62,386 nt of DNA from Streptomyces sp. TRM68367 (GCF_014495685.1 NZ_JACTVI010000050.1:1-62386), one strand, 5' to 3'. Shown: positions 17,441 to 26,540, counted from the stretch's first letter. Made by a program: numbers and translations. The notes: generated by a model from the sequence alone, not told the origin.

Positions 17441-18213
17441 ATGCTGTTCCAGGAGTGCGCGGAGACGGAGCGGGAACGGCAGGTCCTGACGCTGCAGCCC
17501 GCGCGAGACCAGACCTGCCGGCCCCAGGGCCTCGTCACCTACTGTGCCTTCCCCGACTTCGCCTCGCGGATCGGCAGCTGGGCGCGGGTGGCCGAGGGTG
17601 AGCTGGCCCAGGTGCCGAAGGCCGTGGCCGACCGGCCCCGGGCCGTACGCCAGCGGCTGTCGACGGAGCTGGACGGCGACGGGGTGAGCGTGGCCCCGCC
17701 GGCCGCCGAGTGGGCCGCCGACGACAAGCGGGCCGGCACCCCCGACGCGATACCCGTGTCACCTTCTGGGCCGAGGGCGGGCAGGGGAGGTTCGCCGAGA
17801 CCGAAGTCCTCTCCTTCGCCACCCAGTTCGCCCACCGCCTCGTGGCCGGACAGCCCGTGGGCGCGAACGGACTCACTGCGTCGTGCGGTGCCCGGGGCGC
17901 GCTGACCCTGTGGCTCGCCGCCCAGTCGACTGCGGGGACGCGCGGCGCGTACGACTCCGTGGCCGGTCACTCCTCCGGCGGGATCATCCTGCCCGTCCTC
18001 AACTCCGCGTCCGGGCTGAGCTTCGGACCGCGTGAGGACGCCCTGGCGCGTGCCCTGCTGGACCGGCCGGACGACGCCACGGGCAAGCGGGTGCGCGCCT
18101 TGTGGGACCGGCTCACCGCCACGGACACGACCGTGGCGGAGGCGGCCCGACTGCTGGACGTGCCGGCCGGCGCGATTCCCCGGGTGACAGGGGAGGAAGG
18201 GCTGTGCCGGTGA
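17441..18213 (+). pseudogene. Frameshifted C-terminal fragment of an ABC-transporter-type membrane protein
   Basis: Two overlapping frames make one protein-like sequence. The first (17441 to about 17755) contains ERERQVLTLQPARDQTCR, LVTYCAFPDFASRIGSW and RAGTPDA. The second (about 17755-18213) continues with VTFWAEGGQGRFAETEVLSF, CGARGALTLWLAAQ and LDVPAGAIPRVTG. It resembles the soluble C-terminal part of large permease-like proteins of streptomycetes, from memory. The frame switch and the missing membrane segments mean it is not functional. The 264 bases from 18214 to 18477 show no clear gene. Confidence 0.65.
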
Positions 18214-18477
18214 GCGACCCGCGTATCGGTCATACGGATCCCGGACGTGGTAGCGGTCGTGCCGGTGCCAGGCGTACCGGACTCGCCCGCCCCGGACAGG
18301 GGGCGCAGGCGAGCCGGACGCGGGGCGTGGCGAAAGCCCGGGGGCTACGGCTGCCTGCTGTGCACCGGCTTCGTGGCCTGCGCGGCCGGCGTACGTCAGG
18401 GAGCGGCTACACGAACACGCTGAGCACCGACGCCACCACGAACCCCGCCACCCACGGTGCAGAGTTGAGAGAGGAGG

Positions 18478-18888
18478 TCAGCCCAGGACCGCGAGCGCGT
18501 CGATCTCGATGAGGAGGCCGGCGGGGAGCCCGACGTACACGGTGGTGCGGGCGGCGGGCGGGGCGGTGAGGTTCTGCTCGTCGAAGTACTGGTTGTAGAT
18601 CTCGTTCAGCTCGGCGAAGTGGTCCACGTCCGTGAGGTAGACGCGGATCATCATCACGTCGTCCCAGCCGGCGCCGCCCTCCTCGAGGATCGCCTTGACG
18701 TTGGCCAGGGTCTGGAGGGTCTGCTCGCGCAGGGTCGGGCCCGCGGGTGTCGGCGGCTGCCCCTCGACCGCGGGCAGGAAGCCGACCTGGCCGGCGACCT
18801 GGAGGATGTTGCCCTTCTTCACGCCGTGGGAGAACTTCGCGGGCGGCGTGGTGTGCGTCTTCGGCGTGAACGCGATCTTGTCGGTCAT
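18478..18888 (-). CDS. RidA family protein (enamine/imine deaminase)
   Basis: The 136-residue protein shows the RidA/YjgF fold signature: ILQVAGQVGF, ANVKAILEEGG, MIRVYLTDVDHFAELNEIYN, and AARTTVYVGLPAGLLIEID with the active-site Arg. RidA proteins hydrolyse reactive enamines such as 2-aminoacrylate released by PLP enzymes acting on serine. Its ATG overlaps the IclR stop (ATGA), so the two are translated together. The deaminase gene across the intergenic region could produce that enamine, which explains the linkage. A GAAAGG ribosome site precedes the start. Confidence 0.93.
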   Translation of the reverse strand: MTDKIAFTPKTHTTPPAKFSHGVKKGNILQVAGQVGFLPAVEGQPPTPAGPTLREQTLQTLANVKAILEEGGAGWDDVMMIRVYLTDVDHFAELNEIYNQYFDEQNLTAPPAARTTVYVGLPAGLLIEIDALAVLG

Positions 18889-19646
18889 GCGGTGCCTTTC
18901 ACTGGAGTTCTGCCGGAGTACTCGCCGCTGATGGCGTCCGCCGTACGGCGCACCAGCGGGAGGAGGGTGAGGAGTTCGTCGCCGGTGACGACGACGTTGG
19001 GGGCGGAGACCGACATGGCCGCGACGACCCGGCCGTCGGCGCCGCGGATGGGGGCGGCGACGCAGTTGATGGACTCCTCGTGGCCGCCGAGGTCGGTGGC
19101 CCAGCCCTGTTCGCGCACCTTGGCGAGTTCCCTGCGGAAGGCTTCGGCGTCGGGGGTCGAACGGGGCGTGTACATGGGGTAGTCGAGCTTCTCGGCGAGG
19201 GCGTGGCGCTCGGGCTCGGGGAGGTCGGCGAGGAGGAGTTTGGCGACGGCGGCGACGGTGATGGCGACGGGCTTGCCGATGCGGGAGTACATCCGCACCG
19301 GGTACCGGCTCTCGACCTTGTCGATGTAGAGGACCTCGTTCTCCTCGTAGACGGCGAGGTGGACGGTGTGTCCGCACTGTTCGTTGAGGCGTGCGAGGTG
19401 GGGGTGGGCGATCTCGCGGACATCGAGGTTCTCCATCGCCTCCTGGGCGAGGGCGATGAGGCGGGCGCCGAGGCGGTAGCGCTGGTCGGACTGGCGGTAG
19501 ACGAAGCCGTGCTCGTGGAGGGTACGCAGGAGGCGCAGGGCCGTGGACTTGTGCACGCCGAGGCGGTCGGCGACCTTGCCGAGGTCGGCGGGGCCCTCGG
19601 CGAGCAGCGGCAGGATGCTCAGGGCGCGGTCGACGGTCTGGCTCAT
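18885..19646 (-). CDS. IclR family transcriptional regulator
   Basis: The 253-residue protein has an N-terminal winged helix (VDRALSILPLLAEGPADLGK, DRLGVHKSTALRLLRTLHEH) and a C-terminal IclR effector domain (about residues 80-245). AAGGAGGACC lies 8 bases before the ATG at 19646. It heads the operon with RidA and is divergent from the deaminase/D-aminoacylase operon. The perfect inverted repeat near 20008-20024 sits where its operator would be expected. I infer control of D-amino-acid use, with the substrate or a derivative as ligand. Confidence 0.93.
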   Translation of the reverse strand: MSQTVDRALSILPLLAEGPADLGKVADRLGVHKSTALRLLRTLHEHGFVYRQSDQRYRLGARLIALAQEAMENLDVREIAHPHLARLNEQCGHTVHLAVYEENEVLYIDKVESRYPVRMYSRIGKPVAITVAAVAKLLLADLPEPERHALAEKLDYPMYTPRSTPDAEAFRRELAKVREQGWATDLGGHEESINCVAAPIRGADGRVVAAMSVSAPNVVVTGDELLTLLPLVRRTADAISGEYSGRTPVKGTA

Positions 19647-19734
19647 GGCGTACGGTCCTCCTTCTCGGCGGCCCGGGTCCAGCCGGGTCCGAGTCGAGGC
19701 GGTTGGCTGCGGGGTGCCGTCGGCTGGTGCGGGC

Positions 19735-19860
19735 CGGGGTGGGTGCGCTTGGCCGCGCCGGCGGGGTGCCGCTGCGCCCACCCGTGCCGCCCTGGGGGTA
19801 CCTCCCAGGCCCTTAAGGCACTGGGGGAGGCACGACTGCCCGCAGCTATGTCGGCACCGC
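19735..19860 (-). repeat. Dispersed intergenic repeat, family A, copy 1 (inverted)
   Basis: Read on the minus strand, this block contains AGCTGCGGGCAGTCGTGCC, CCCCCAGTGCCTTAAGGGCC and AGGGCGGCACGGGTGGGCG in that order. The same series recurs at 37545-37715 and 57915-58085 on the plus strand. It lies in the 399-base gap upstream of the IclR gene. No coding sequence is seen in the gap. Confidence 0.75.
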
Positions 19861-19988
19861 TGACGACGTCCACGGCGTCGGGGGCATTGCAGGGTCCGGT
19901 GACGGTCACGATGGTCGTAGCTCCCCGTCGGCTGTGGCGGGACGCGGCTCTCGTTGACCCCGCGTGGCCGAGATGTTAGACAGCGGAA

Positions 19989-20024
19989 TGCGTAATGCGC
20001 AATGAATGTTGCAGGCAATGCAAC
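19989..20024. promoter_or_regulatory. Probable IclR operator upstream of the deaminase operon
   Basis: A perfect inverted repeat, GTTGCA-GGCAA-TGCAAC, occupies 20008-20024. A shorter one, TGCG-TAATG-CGCA, lies at 19989-20001. A further TTGCA half site follows at 20026-20030. The spacing and position, 22 bases before the deaminase start and between divergent units, fit an IclR-type operator. The link to the adjacent regulator is inferred. Confidence 0.65.
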
Positions 20025-20045
20025 CTTGCAGATCAGGAGGCGCTG

Positions 20046-21311
20046 ATGGCCAGCGATGCACTCGCCCGCCTCGCCGAGGAACGCGTCGATCACCGTTTCA
20101 AGGGCCTCCCGCCGGACGCCGACGGCCTGCCCGTCGGCGCGCTGGCCGCCCAGCGCCGCAACCTCTTCACCGGCGGCTTCGCCACCCCGGTGCTGGCGCT
20201 GTCCGCCGAGCGCCTGGAACACAACCTCGCGCTCATGGAGACGTACGCGGCCCGCCACGGCCTTGTCTTCGCCCCGCACGGCAAGACCTCCATGGCCCCG
20301 CAGCTCTTCCACCGCCAGATCGAGCACGGGGCGTGGGGGATCACGCTCGCGGTGCCGCATCAGGTGCGGGTGGCGCGGGCCTTCGGGATCCAGCGGGTCT
20401 TTCTCGCCAACGAGGTGGTCGATCCGGCGGCGCTGCGCTGGATCTCCGGTCAGCTGGACGCCGACCCGGACTTCCGGGTCGTCTGTTACGTCGACTCCGT
20501 GCGCGGCGTCGGGCTGATGGACGCGGCGCTCGCGGGGGCCGGACGCCCGCTGGACGTCGTCGTCGAGCTCGCCGCCGGGGACGGTGCCCGTACCGGCGTG
20601 CGGACCGAGGCCGAGTGTGCGGCGGTCGCCGAGGCCGTGGCCGGCACCCGTACCCTGCGCCTCGTCGGCGTCGCGGGCTACGAGGGCGAGGTCCCGCAGG
20701 CCGACCCCGACCGGGTGCGTGCGTATCTGCGGCGGCTGGTCGCCCTCGCCATGGACTTCGACAAGGCCGGCCGCTTCACGGGCACCGACGAGATCGTGGT
20801 CTCCGCGGGCGGCAGCGCCTGGTTCGACGCGGTCGCCGACGTGTTCTCCGGCATTCCTGAACTCTCGCTGCCCGTGCTGAAGCTGCTGCGCTCCGGTGCG
20901 TACGTCTCGCACGACGACGGCCACTACCGGAAGATCACGCCGTTCAACCGGGTCCCGGAGGAGGGCGCCCTGGAGCCCGCGTTCCGGCTGTGGGCGCAGG
21001 TCGTCTCCCGCCCCTCCCCCGAGCAGGCCTTCGTCAACGCGGGCAAGCGGGACGCGGCGTACGACATCGACCTGCCCTTCGCCCAGGTGGTCCGCAGAGA
21101 CGGCGCCGAGCGCCCGGCCACCGGCGTCTCCGTCACCGCCCTGTCCGACCAGCACGCCTGGCTGCGCACGGCCCCGGACGCGGACCTGGAGGTCGGCGAC
21201 TGGCTGGGCCTCGGGCTGTCCCACCCGTGCACGTCCTTCGACAAGTGGCCGCTGATCCCGCTCGCGCAGGCGGACGGCACGGTCGTCGAATACATCCGCA
21301 CGTTCTTCTAA
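20046..21311 (+). CDS. D-serine-dehydratase-like amino acid deaminase (PLP, alanine racemase fold)
   Basis: The ATG at 20046 follows AGGAGG closely and gives 421 residues. The N-terminal TIM-barrel PLP domain has the Lys-bearing segment APHGKTSMAPQLF; a C-terminal metal-dependent DSD1-like domain ends in LGLSHPCTSFDKW, whose His and Cys fit the metal site of that family. Enzymes of this group eliminate ammonia from D-serine, D-threonine or hydroxylated D-amino acids. The D-aminoacylase gene is 30 bases downstream, and RidA and IclR are divergent. Exact substrate specificity cannot be read from sequence. Confidence 0.88.
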   Translation: MASDALARLAEERVDHRFKGLPPDADGLPVGALAAQRRNLFTGGFATPVLALSAERLEHNLALMETYAARHGLVFAPHGKTSMAPQLFHRQIEHGAWGITLAVPHQVRVARAFGIQRVFLANEVVDPAALRWISGQLDADPDFRVVCYVDSVRGVGLMDAALAGAGRPLDVVVELAAGDGARTGVRTEAECAAVAEAVAGTRTLRLVGVAGYEGEVPQADPDRVRAYLRRLVALAMDFDKAGRFTGTDEIVVSAGGSAWFDAVADVFSGIPELSLPVLKLLRSGAYVSHDDGHYRKITPFNRVPEEGALEPAFRLWAQVVSRPSPEQAFVNAGKRDAAYDIDLPFAQVVRRDGAERPATGVSVTALSDQHAWLRTAPDADLEVGDWLGLGLSHPCTSFDKWPLIPLAQADGTVVEYIRTFF

Positions 21312-21341
21312 GGGGTCCTTGGCCGCTCAGGGGGAGCCGCA

Positions 21342-22952
21342 GTGGAAGATCTCGTCATCCGGGACGGGGAGGTGGTGGACGGCTCCGGCACCCTCTCCTA
21401 CCGCGCAGACGTGGTGGTCGACGCCGGACGGATCGTGTCCATCGTCAAGGAGGCGGCGGAGGCGGGCTGCCAACGCCCCAAAGCCATGCGGGAGCTGGAC
21501 GCGGAAGGGCTCGCCCTCTCCCCCGGCTTCATCGACATGCACGCGCACAGCGACCTCGCCCTGCTGCGCGACCCCGACCACAGCGCCAAGGCCGCGCAGG
21601 GCGTGACGCTGGAGGTCATCGGCCAGGACGGGCTGTCGTACGCGCCGGTCGACGACCGTACGCTCGACGGGGTGCGCCGGGCCATTGCGGGCTGGAACGG
21701 CCCCGGCGACGACCTCGACCTCGACTGGCGGTCGGTCGGCGAGTACCTGGACCGGCTCGACCGGGGGATCGCCGTGAACGCGGCCTACCTCATCCCGCAG
21801 GGCACGGTCCGCGCGCTCGCCGTCGGCTGGGAGGACAGGGAGGCGACACCCGAAGAGCTGGACCGGATGCGGGAACTGGTCGCGCAGGGCATGGCGCAGG
21901 GCGCGGTCGGCCTGTCGTCGGGGCTGACGTACACGCCGGGCATGTACGCCAAGGACGCCGAACTGACCGAGCTGTGCCGGGTGGTGGCGTCGTACGGCGG
22001 CTACTACTGCCCGCACCACCGCAGTTACGGCGCGGGCGCCCTGGAGGTGTACACGGAGATGGTCGCCCTGACCCGGGAGGCGGGCTGTGCGCTGCACCTG
22101 GCGCACGCGACGATGAACTTCGGCGTGAACAAGGGCCGGGCGCCGGAGCTGCTGGCCCTGCTGGACCAGGCGCTGGAGGCCGGGGCCGACATCAGCCTGG
22201 ACACCTATCCCTACACGCCCGGCTGCACGACTCTGGCGGCCATGCTGCCGAGCTGGGCGGGCGAGGGCGGCCCGCAGGAGGTCCTCGGACGGCTCGCCGA
22301 TGACACGGCCGCCGAGCGGATCCGGCATCAATTGGAGGTCGTCGGCTCGGACGGCTGCCACGGCGTGCCCATCGAGTGGGACACGATCGAGATCTCGGGC
22401 GTGGGCGACTGGGCGCTGGCGGAGTACGTCGGCCGTACGGTTCAGGAGTCGGCAGACGCGCGCGGCGAGGCCCCCTGGTTGACCGCCCGGCGCCTGCTGC
22501 TCCGGGACCGGCTGGCGCCGACGATCCTCCAGCACGTCGGCCACGAGGAGAACGTGCGGGAGATCATGCGGCACCGGGTGCACACCGGCGGCTCGGACGG
22601 CATCCTGCAGGGCAGCAAGCCGCATCCGCGCGCCTACGGGACCTTTCCGCAGTATCTCGGCTGGTATGTACGGGAGTTGGGGATCCTGTCCCTGGAGGAG
22701 TGCGTGGCGCACCTGACCTCGCGCCCGGCGGCCCGGCTGCGGCTGCCGGACCGCGGGCTGGTGCGCGAGGGGTACCGGGCGGATCTGGTGTTGTTCGACC
22801 CGGCGACGGTGGCGGCGGGCTCGACCTTCGAAGAGCCGCGTCGGCTGCCCACCGGCATTCCGTACGTCCTGGTCGACGGCCGGTTCGTCATCGAGGACGG
22901 CCGCCGGACGGACGTCCTGGCGGGGCGGGCGGTCCGCAGGACTCCGGTGTGA
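21342..22952 (+). CDS. N-acyl-D-amino-acid deacylase family amidohydrolase
   Basis: The 536-residue protein starts at a GTG with GGGGGAG upstream. It has amidohydrolase features: GFIDMHAHSDLALL supplies the first His pair, LEVIGQDGLSYAP is typical of D-aminoacylases (Gly where many have Cys), and YYCPHHRSYGAGALE and HLAHATMNFG give further metal ligands. The late segment GGSDGILQGSKPHPRAYG holds the catalytic Asp. It releases D-amino acids from N-acyl forms, feeding the deaminase encoded upstream. The two genes are one operon. Confidence 0.92.
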   Translation: MEDLVIRDGEVVDGSGTLSYRADVVVDAGRIVSIVKEAAEAGCQRPKAMRELDAEGLALSPGFIDMHAHSDLALLRDPDHSAKAAQGVTLEVIGQDGLSYAPVDDRTLDGVRRAIAGWNGPGDDLDLDWRSVGEYLDRLDRGIAVNAAYLIPQGTVRALAVGWEDREATPEELDRMRELVAQGMAQGAVGLSSGLTYTPGMYAKDAELTELCRVVASYGGYYCPHHRSYGAGALEVYTEMVALTREAGCALHLAHATMNFGVNKGRAPELLALLDQALEAGADISLDTYPYTPGCTTLAAMLPSWAGEGGPQEVLGRLADDTAAERIRHQLEVVGSDGCHGVPIEWDTIEISGVGDWALAEYVGRTVQESADARGEAPWLTARRLLLRDRLAPTILQHVGHEENVREIMRHRVHTGGSDGILQGSKPHPRAYGTFPQYLGWYVRELGILSLEECVAHLTSRPAARLRLPDRGLVREGYRADLVLFDPATVAAGSTFEEPRRLPTGIPYVLVDGRFVIEDGRRTDVLAGRAVRRTPV

Positions 22953-22982
22953 CCGGTGCCCTGTGATCGCCCGCCCTGACGA

Positions 22983-23909
22983 CTACGGCTTGGGCAGGGT
23001 GCAGCCGCTGCGGCTCAGGTCGAGCTTGTTGTCGACGCCGAAGCAGGCCGGGATCTGGTAGGTCTCCTGGCCGTAGTTGATGCCGTGACGGACGGTCACC
23101 TTGCCGCTCTCGTCCACCTCACAGGGGTTGTTGTCGGTGCATCGCTCGCCGTCCTCGTTGCCGGTGTTGTTGACGGCGACGACCTTGCCGGTGGCGTTGT
23201 CGACGACGGGCGAGCCCGAGGTGCCGCCGATGGTCTGGCAGGCGGAGGTGTAGCGGACCGAGTCCTTCCAGGTCCAGTTGCCCTCCTTCAACTGGTGGAC
23301 GAAACCGTCGATGTTGCAGGCGTAGGTCCGCTTCCAGTAGCCGGAGACGACGGTGATGGCGGTGCCGGCGGTGGGGTGCTTGTCGTTCACCGTCAGCGGG
23401 TTGATCCCGTACGAGCTCTTGATCTGCGCGTACGTGGTGTTGAGCTGGTAGATCGACACGTCCGTGTCGGTCATCGTCGCGTAGGCGAGCTTGTTGGCGC
23501 GCAGCGTGGCGACGCGGGTGCCGGAGGCGTTGAGCAGGCCGAAGGTGCGGCTGGAGGCCTGGTCGACGATGACCTGGCCGGGCGCCGGGAAGCCGGACTC
23601 CAGGCAGTGGCCGTTGGACATGACCAGGGCCGGGTCGTTCTCCTCCGAGCCGGGGAAGCGGATCACCGAGCCCGAGCAGTTGCTGAGCGAGACGGTACCG
23701 GCGAAGCTGACGCCCCGTGGGGTGGGCGACGTGAGCCGGTTGACGGTGTCCGCTGCGGACGTGACCACGCCGTTTACGGCCGACGTGACCGTGTCCGCTT
23801 CCGCGCTCTTGCCCACACCGGTGGGGGCGGGCTCGGCCGCGACCGCGGGGGTCACGCCGGCCCCGGCTATCGCCAGGACAGAGAGCGCGGCGATAAGAGG
23901 TTTTCTCAT
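22983..23909 (-). CDS. Secreted trypsin-like serine protease
   Basis: The 308-residue product has a signal peptide (MRKPLIAALSVLAIAGAG, then TPAVAA). A short pro-segment rich in Ala/Thr/Val and a trypsin-fold domain follow. The catalytic triad is visible as His in SNGHCLES, Asp in TDTDVSIYQL and Ser in GGTSGSPVVD. Six or more Cys residues suggest disulfides. ATG at 23909 follows AGAGGGGACC. An extended start 32 codons upstream would mask the signal peptide. The gene is separate from its neighbours and converges with the D-aminoacylase operon. Confidence 0.9.
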   Translation of the reverse strand: MRKPLIAALSVLAIAGAGVTPAVAAEPAPTGVGKSAEADTVTSAVNGVVTSAADTVNRLTSPTPRGVSFAGTVSLSNCSGSVIRFPGSEENDPALVMSNGHCLESGFPAPGQVIVDQASSRTFGLLNASGTRVATLRANKLAYATMTDTDVSIYQLNTTYAQIKSSYGINPLTVNDKHPTAGTAITVVSGYWKRTYACNIDGFVHQLKEGNWTWKDSVRYTSACQTIGGTSGSPVVDNATGKVVAVNNTGNEDGERCTDNNPCEVDESGKVTVRHGINYGQETYQIPACFGVDNKLDLSRSGCTLPKP

Positions 23910-24097
23910 GTGGGGGTCCCCTCTTGCGACGGGGGCGGCCGGAAAAACTCCGGCCACCCACAGATTTGTCATGCGCATTCTGAGGGGGGAGGGCCCGATG
24001 AGCAAGCATTCGTTTTCCGACGCGGGGCTGCTTACCTGTCAAGTCGCGCTGGGCGCAGGCGAGTTGGCGATCATCAAAGAAGGGTAAAACCGCGCTC

Positions 24098-24679
24098 ATG
24101 GGCCTCAACTACAACGATCACTATCACACGCTGCTGCTGAAGCAGATACCACCGGGGGCGCGGACAGCACTGGACGTCGGCTGCGGGACGGGCGGTTTCG
24201 CGCGGCTCCTCGCGGCGCGCGGCCTTGAGGTGGAGGGCGTGGACGCCGACGCAGACATGGTCAAGGCGGCACAGGCGGCCGGCGGCGGGCCCAGCTACCG
24301 GTGGGCCGACGTGCGCGGCTCACAACTCCCCGAAGAGCGCTACGACTTCATCTCCTGCATCGCCAGCCTGCACCACATGCCGTTCGACATGGTCCTGACC
24401 CTGCGCAAATCCCTTGCCCCGGGCGGCGTTCTCGCCGTGCTCGGCCTCTACTCGGTCCGGTCTCTCACGGACTTCGTCTGCGCGTTCCCCGCCCGCACCC
24501 TGCTCAAGGCGGACCGGCTGCTGAGCAGGCGCCGCCCCGCCCCGCCGGTCCAGATCCCGACGGTCTGGCCGCCCCCGATGTCGTACGCCGAGACCCGCAC
24601 CGAAGCCGCCCGCCTGCTGCCGGGCGCGACGGTGCGGCGACTGCTGTTCTACCGGTACCTGTTGGTGTACCGGGCTTGA
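24098..24679 (+). CDS. Class I SAM-dependent methyltransferase
   Basis: The 193-residue protein has motif I ALDVGCGTGGFARLL, acidic motif EGVDADADMV and the post-motif CIASLHHMPF, typical of UbiE/BioC-like methyltransferases of the Methyltransf_11 group. It covers little more than the core domain, so the substrate is not predictable. GAAGGG lies about 13 bases before the ATG, longer than usual spacing. It converges with the next gene, with a strong hairpin between them. Confidence 0.9.
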   Translation: MGLNYNDHYHTLLLKQIPPGARTALDVGCGTGGFARLLAARGLEVEGVDADADMVKAAQAAGGGPSYRWADVRGSQLPEERYDFISCIASLHHMPFDMVLTLRKSLAPGGVLAVLGLYSVRSLTDFVCAFPARTLLKADRLLSRRRPAPPVQIPTVWPPPMSYAETRTEAARLLPGATVRRLLFYRYLLVYRA

Positions 24680-24725
24680 GCAGAGCGCAGGAGAGTGCGC
24701 GGCGAGCGCCTGCGGTGTCGAGGCG

Positions 24726-24763
24726 CCCGGTCCGCGTGTCGCTGCGGGTGCACGCGGACCGGG
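24726..24763. terminator. Bidirectional hairpin terminator
   Basis: The arms CCCGGTCCGCGTG (24726-24738) and CACGCGGACCGGG (24751-24763) pair perfectly over 13 bases with a 12-base loop. It sits between two convergent genes. No U-tract follows, as is common in streptomycetes. Confidence 0.75.
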
Positions 24764-24791
24764 GCCGTCAGAGGGAGCCCCCGAACGGGGC

Positions 24792-25226
24792 TCAGTGGGA
24801 CGCGAGTTCGCGGGGCTCCAGGGCCGCCGCGTGCACGTCCATCTGCTCGGCGGCCAGGATCGCCGCGGCCGTATCGGCGCGGGAGGCCGCGACGACCAGA
24901 GCGCGGCCCGCGAGGGCGTGGGCCCGCCGGTGCAGGACGGCCGCCTGCGCGTCGGCGCCGGCCGCCGTCAGCGGCACGCGGGCCGGCATACGTCCACCCC
25001 TGAGCCGGGTCACCTGCCCGGCGAGCCGCTCGGCCGCCGCGTCCAGGCCGGCGGACGGCACCACCGCCCGCAGCTCGTCCGTGACGGCGAGCAGCGCGGC
25101 GAGGTGGCCAGCGAGCTGGATGTCCAGCTCTTCCTCACGTGACCGGTGGGGGAAGTCGGAGGTGGTGCCGGCCATCGTGCCGTGGACGGACCGACTGGAA
25201 GATGCAGTGCGGATCGGTTCGTACAT
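24792..25226 (-). CDS. Hypothetical helical protein
   Basis: The 144-residue product starts at an ATG with AGGAGG seven bases upstream. After a Ser/Arg-rich start it contains FPHRSREEELDIQLAGHLAA, a mostly helical run and a C-terminal half rich in Ala. There are no membrane helices or Cys pairs. I recognise no family. Codon use is like its neighbours, so it is probably a real gene. It is followed by the terminator at 24726-24763 and lies 102 bases upstream of the end of the aminotransferase gene region. Confidence 0.75.
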   Translation of the reverse strand: MYEPIRTASSSRSVHGTMAGTTSDFPHRSREEELDIQLAGHLAALLAVTDELRAVVPSAGLDAAAERLAGQVTRLRGGRMPARVPLTAAGADAQAAVLHRRAHALAGRALVVAASRADTAAAILAAEQMDVHAAALEPRELASH

Positions 25227-25328
25227 GGGATGGCCTCCTGTGCTGTAGCAGAAGCCATCCTAGCTTGGATTCGGTCTAAAGTTGAGTTGTTCGCAAAACT
25301 GCCCGCACCCGGCTGCGCAGAGTGACGG

Positions 25329-26540
25329 CTACGGCTGGCCGTAACCGTCCAGGAAGTTCCCGATCCGGCCCACCGCGTCCCGCAGGTCCCCGACCGTCGG
25401 CAGCGTCACCACTCGGAAGTGGTCCGGCTCCGGCCAGTTGAAGCCGGTGCCCTGGACAACCATGATCTTCTCGCGGCGCAGCAGGTCGAGGACCATCCGC
25501 CGGTCGTCCTTGATCTTGAAGACCTTGGGGTCGAGGCGCGGGAAGAGATACAGCGCCCCCTTCGGCTTCACGCAGGTCACGCCCGGGATCTGCGTCAGCA
25601 GCTCGTACGCCACATCCCGCTGCTCCCGCAGCCGGCCCCCCGGCAGTACCAGATCGTTGACCGACTGCCGCCCGGTGAGCGCGGCGACGACCCCGTGCTG
25701 GCCCGGCATGTTCGCGCACAGCCGCATGTTCGCCAGGATCGTCAGGCCCTCGATGTAGGAGTCGGCGTGCGCGCGGGGCCCGGAGATCGACAGCCAGCCC
25801 ACGCGGTAGCCGGCCGCGCGGTACGCCTTGGACATGCCGTTGAAGGTGAGGGTCAGCAGGTCGGGGGCGATCGCGGCGGTCGGGGTGTGCGTGGCGCCGT
25901 CGTAGAGGATCTTGTCGTAGATCTCGTCGGAGCAGACCAGCAGGTTGTGGCGGCGGGCGATGTCGGTCAGCCCCTTGGTCATCGCCTCGTCGTACACGGC
26001 CCCCGTCGGGTTGTTCGGGTTGATGATGACGAGCGCCTTGGTGCGATCGGTGACCTTGCGCTCCACGTCGGCGAGGTCGGGCATCCAGTCGGCCTGCTCG
26101 TCGCACCGGTAGTGCACGGCCGTGCCGCCGGACAGGGACACGGCGGCGCTCCAGAGCGGGTAGTCCGGCGCGGGTACGAGCACCTCGTCGCCGTCGTCCA
26201 GCAGGCCCTGCATCGCCATCACGATCAGCTCGGAGACGCCGTTGCCGATGAAGACGTGCTCGACGTCCGTCTCGATGCCGAGGGTCTGGTTGTGCATGAC
26301 GACCGCGCGGCGCGCGGCGAGCAGACCCTTGGCGTCGCCGTAGCCGTGCGCGGTGGACACGTTGCGGAGGACGTCCTCCAGGATCTCGGGAGGGCACTCG
26401 AAGCCGAACGCCGCAGGGTTGCCGGTGTTCAGCTTGAGGATCCGATGCCCGGCCGCCTCGAGCCGCATCGCCTCCTCAAGAACCGGGCCCCGGATCTCGT
26501 AACAGACGTTGGCGAGTTTGGTCGACTGGATCACCTGCAT
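25329..26540 (-). CDS. AlaA-like PLP aminotransferase
   Basis: The ATG at 26540 gives 403 residues beginning QVIQSTKLANVCYEIRGPVL, closely like AlaA/AlaT aminotransferases. Class I fold features include LNTGNPAAFGFECP, PAPDYPLWSAAV, NPNNPTGAVY, the Schiff-base Lys in FNGMSKAYRAAG, and the Arg-bearing end FNWPEPDHFRVVTLP. The family transfers amino groups between alanine, pyruvate and glutamate. A clear ribosome site is lacking before the ATG; a longer GTG start exists at 26591 but adds residues not seen in the family. PEPCK is encoded next in the same direction. Confidence 0.92.
   Translation of the reverse strand: MQVIQSTKLANVCYEIRGPVLEEAMRLEAAGHRILKLNTGNPAAFGFECPPEILEDVLRNVSTAHGYGDAKGLLAARRAVVMHNQTLGIETDVEHVFIGNGVSELIVMAMQGLLDDGDEVLVPAPDYPLWSAAVSLSGGTAVHYRCDEQADWMPDLADVERKVTDRTKALVIINPNNPTGAVYDEAMTKGLTDIARRHNLLVCSDEIYDKILYDGATHTPTAAIAPDLLTLTFNGMSKAYRAAGYRVGWLSISGPRAHADSYIEGLTILANMRLCANMPGQHGVVAALTGRQSVNDLVLPGGRLREQRDVAYELLTQIPGVTCVKPKGALYLFPRLDPKVFKIKDDRRMVLDLLRREKIMVVQGTGFNWPEPDHFRVVTLPTVGDLRDAVGRIGNFLDGYGQP

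Noticed and set aside
18407..18460. A short hydrophobic minus-strand frame (VAGFVVASVLSVFV then stop) just after RidA
   Set aside because: It might be the end or start of a lost permease gene of the RidA operon, but about 15 residues are too few to support any assignment.
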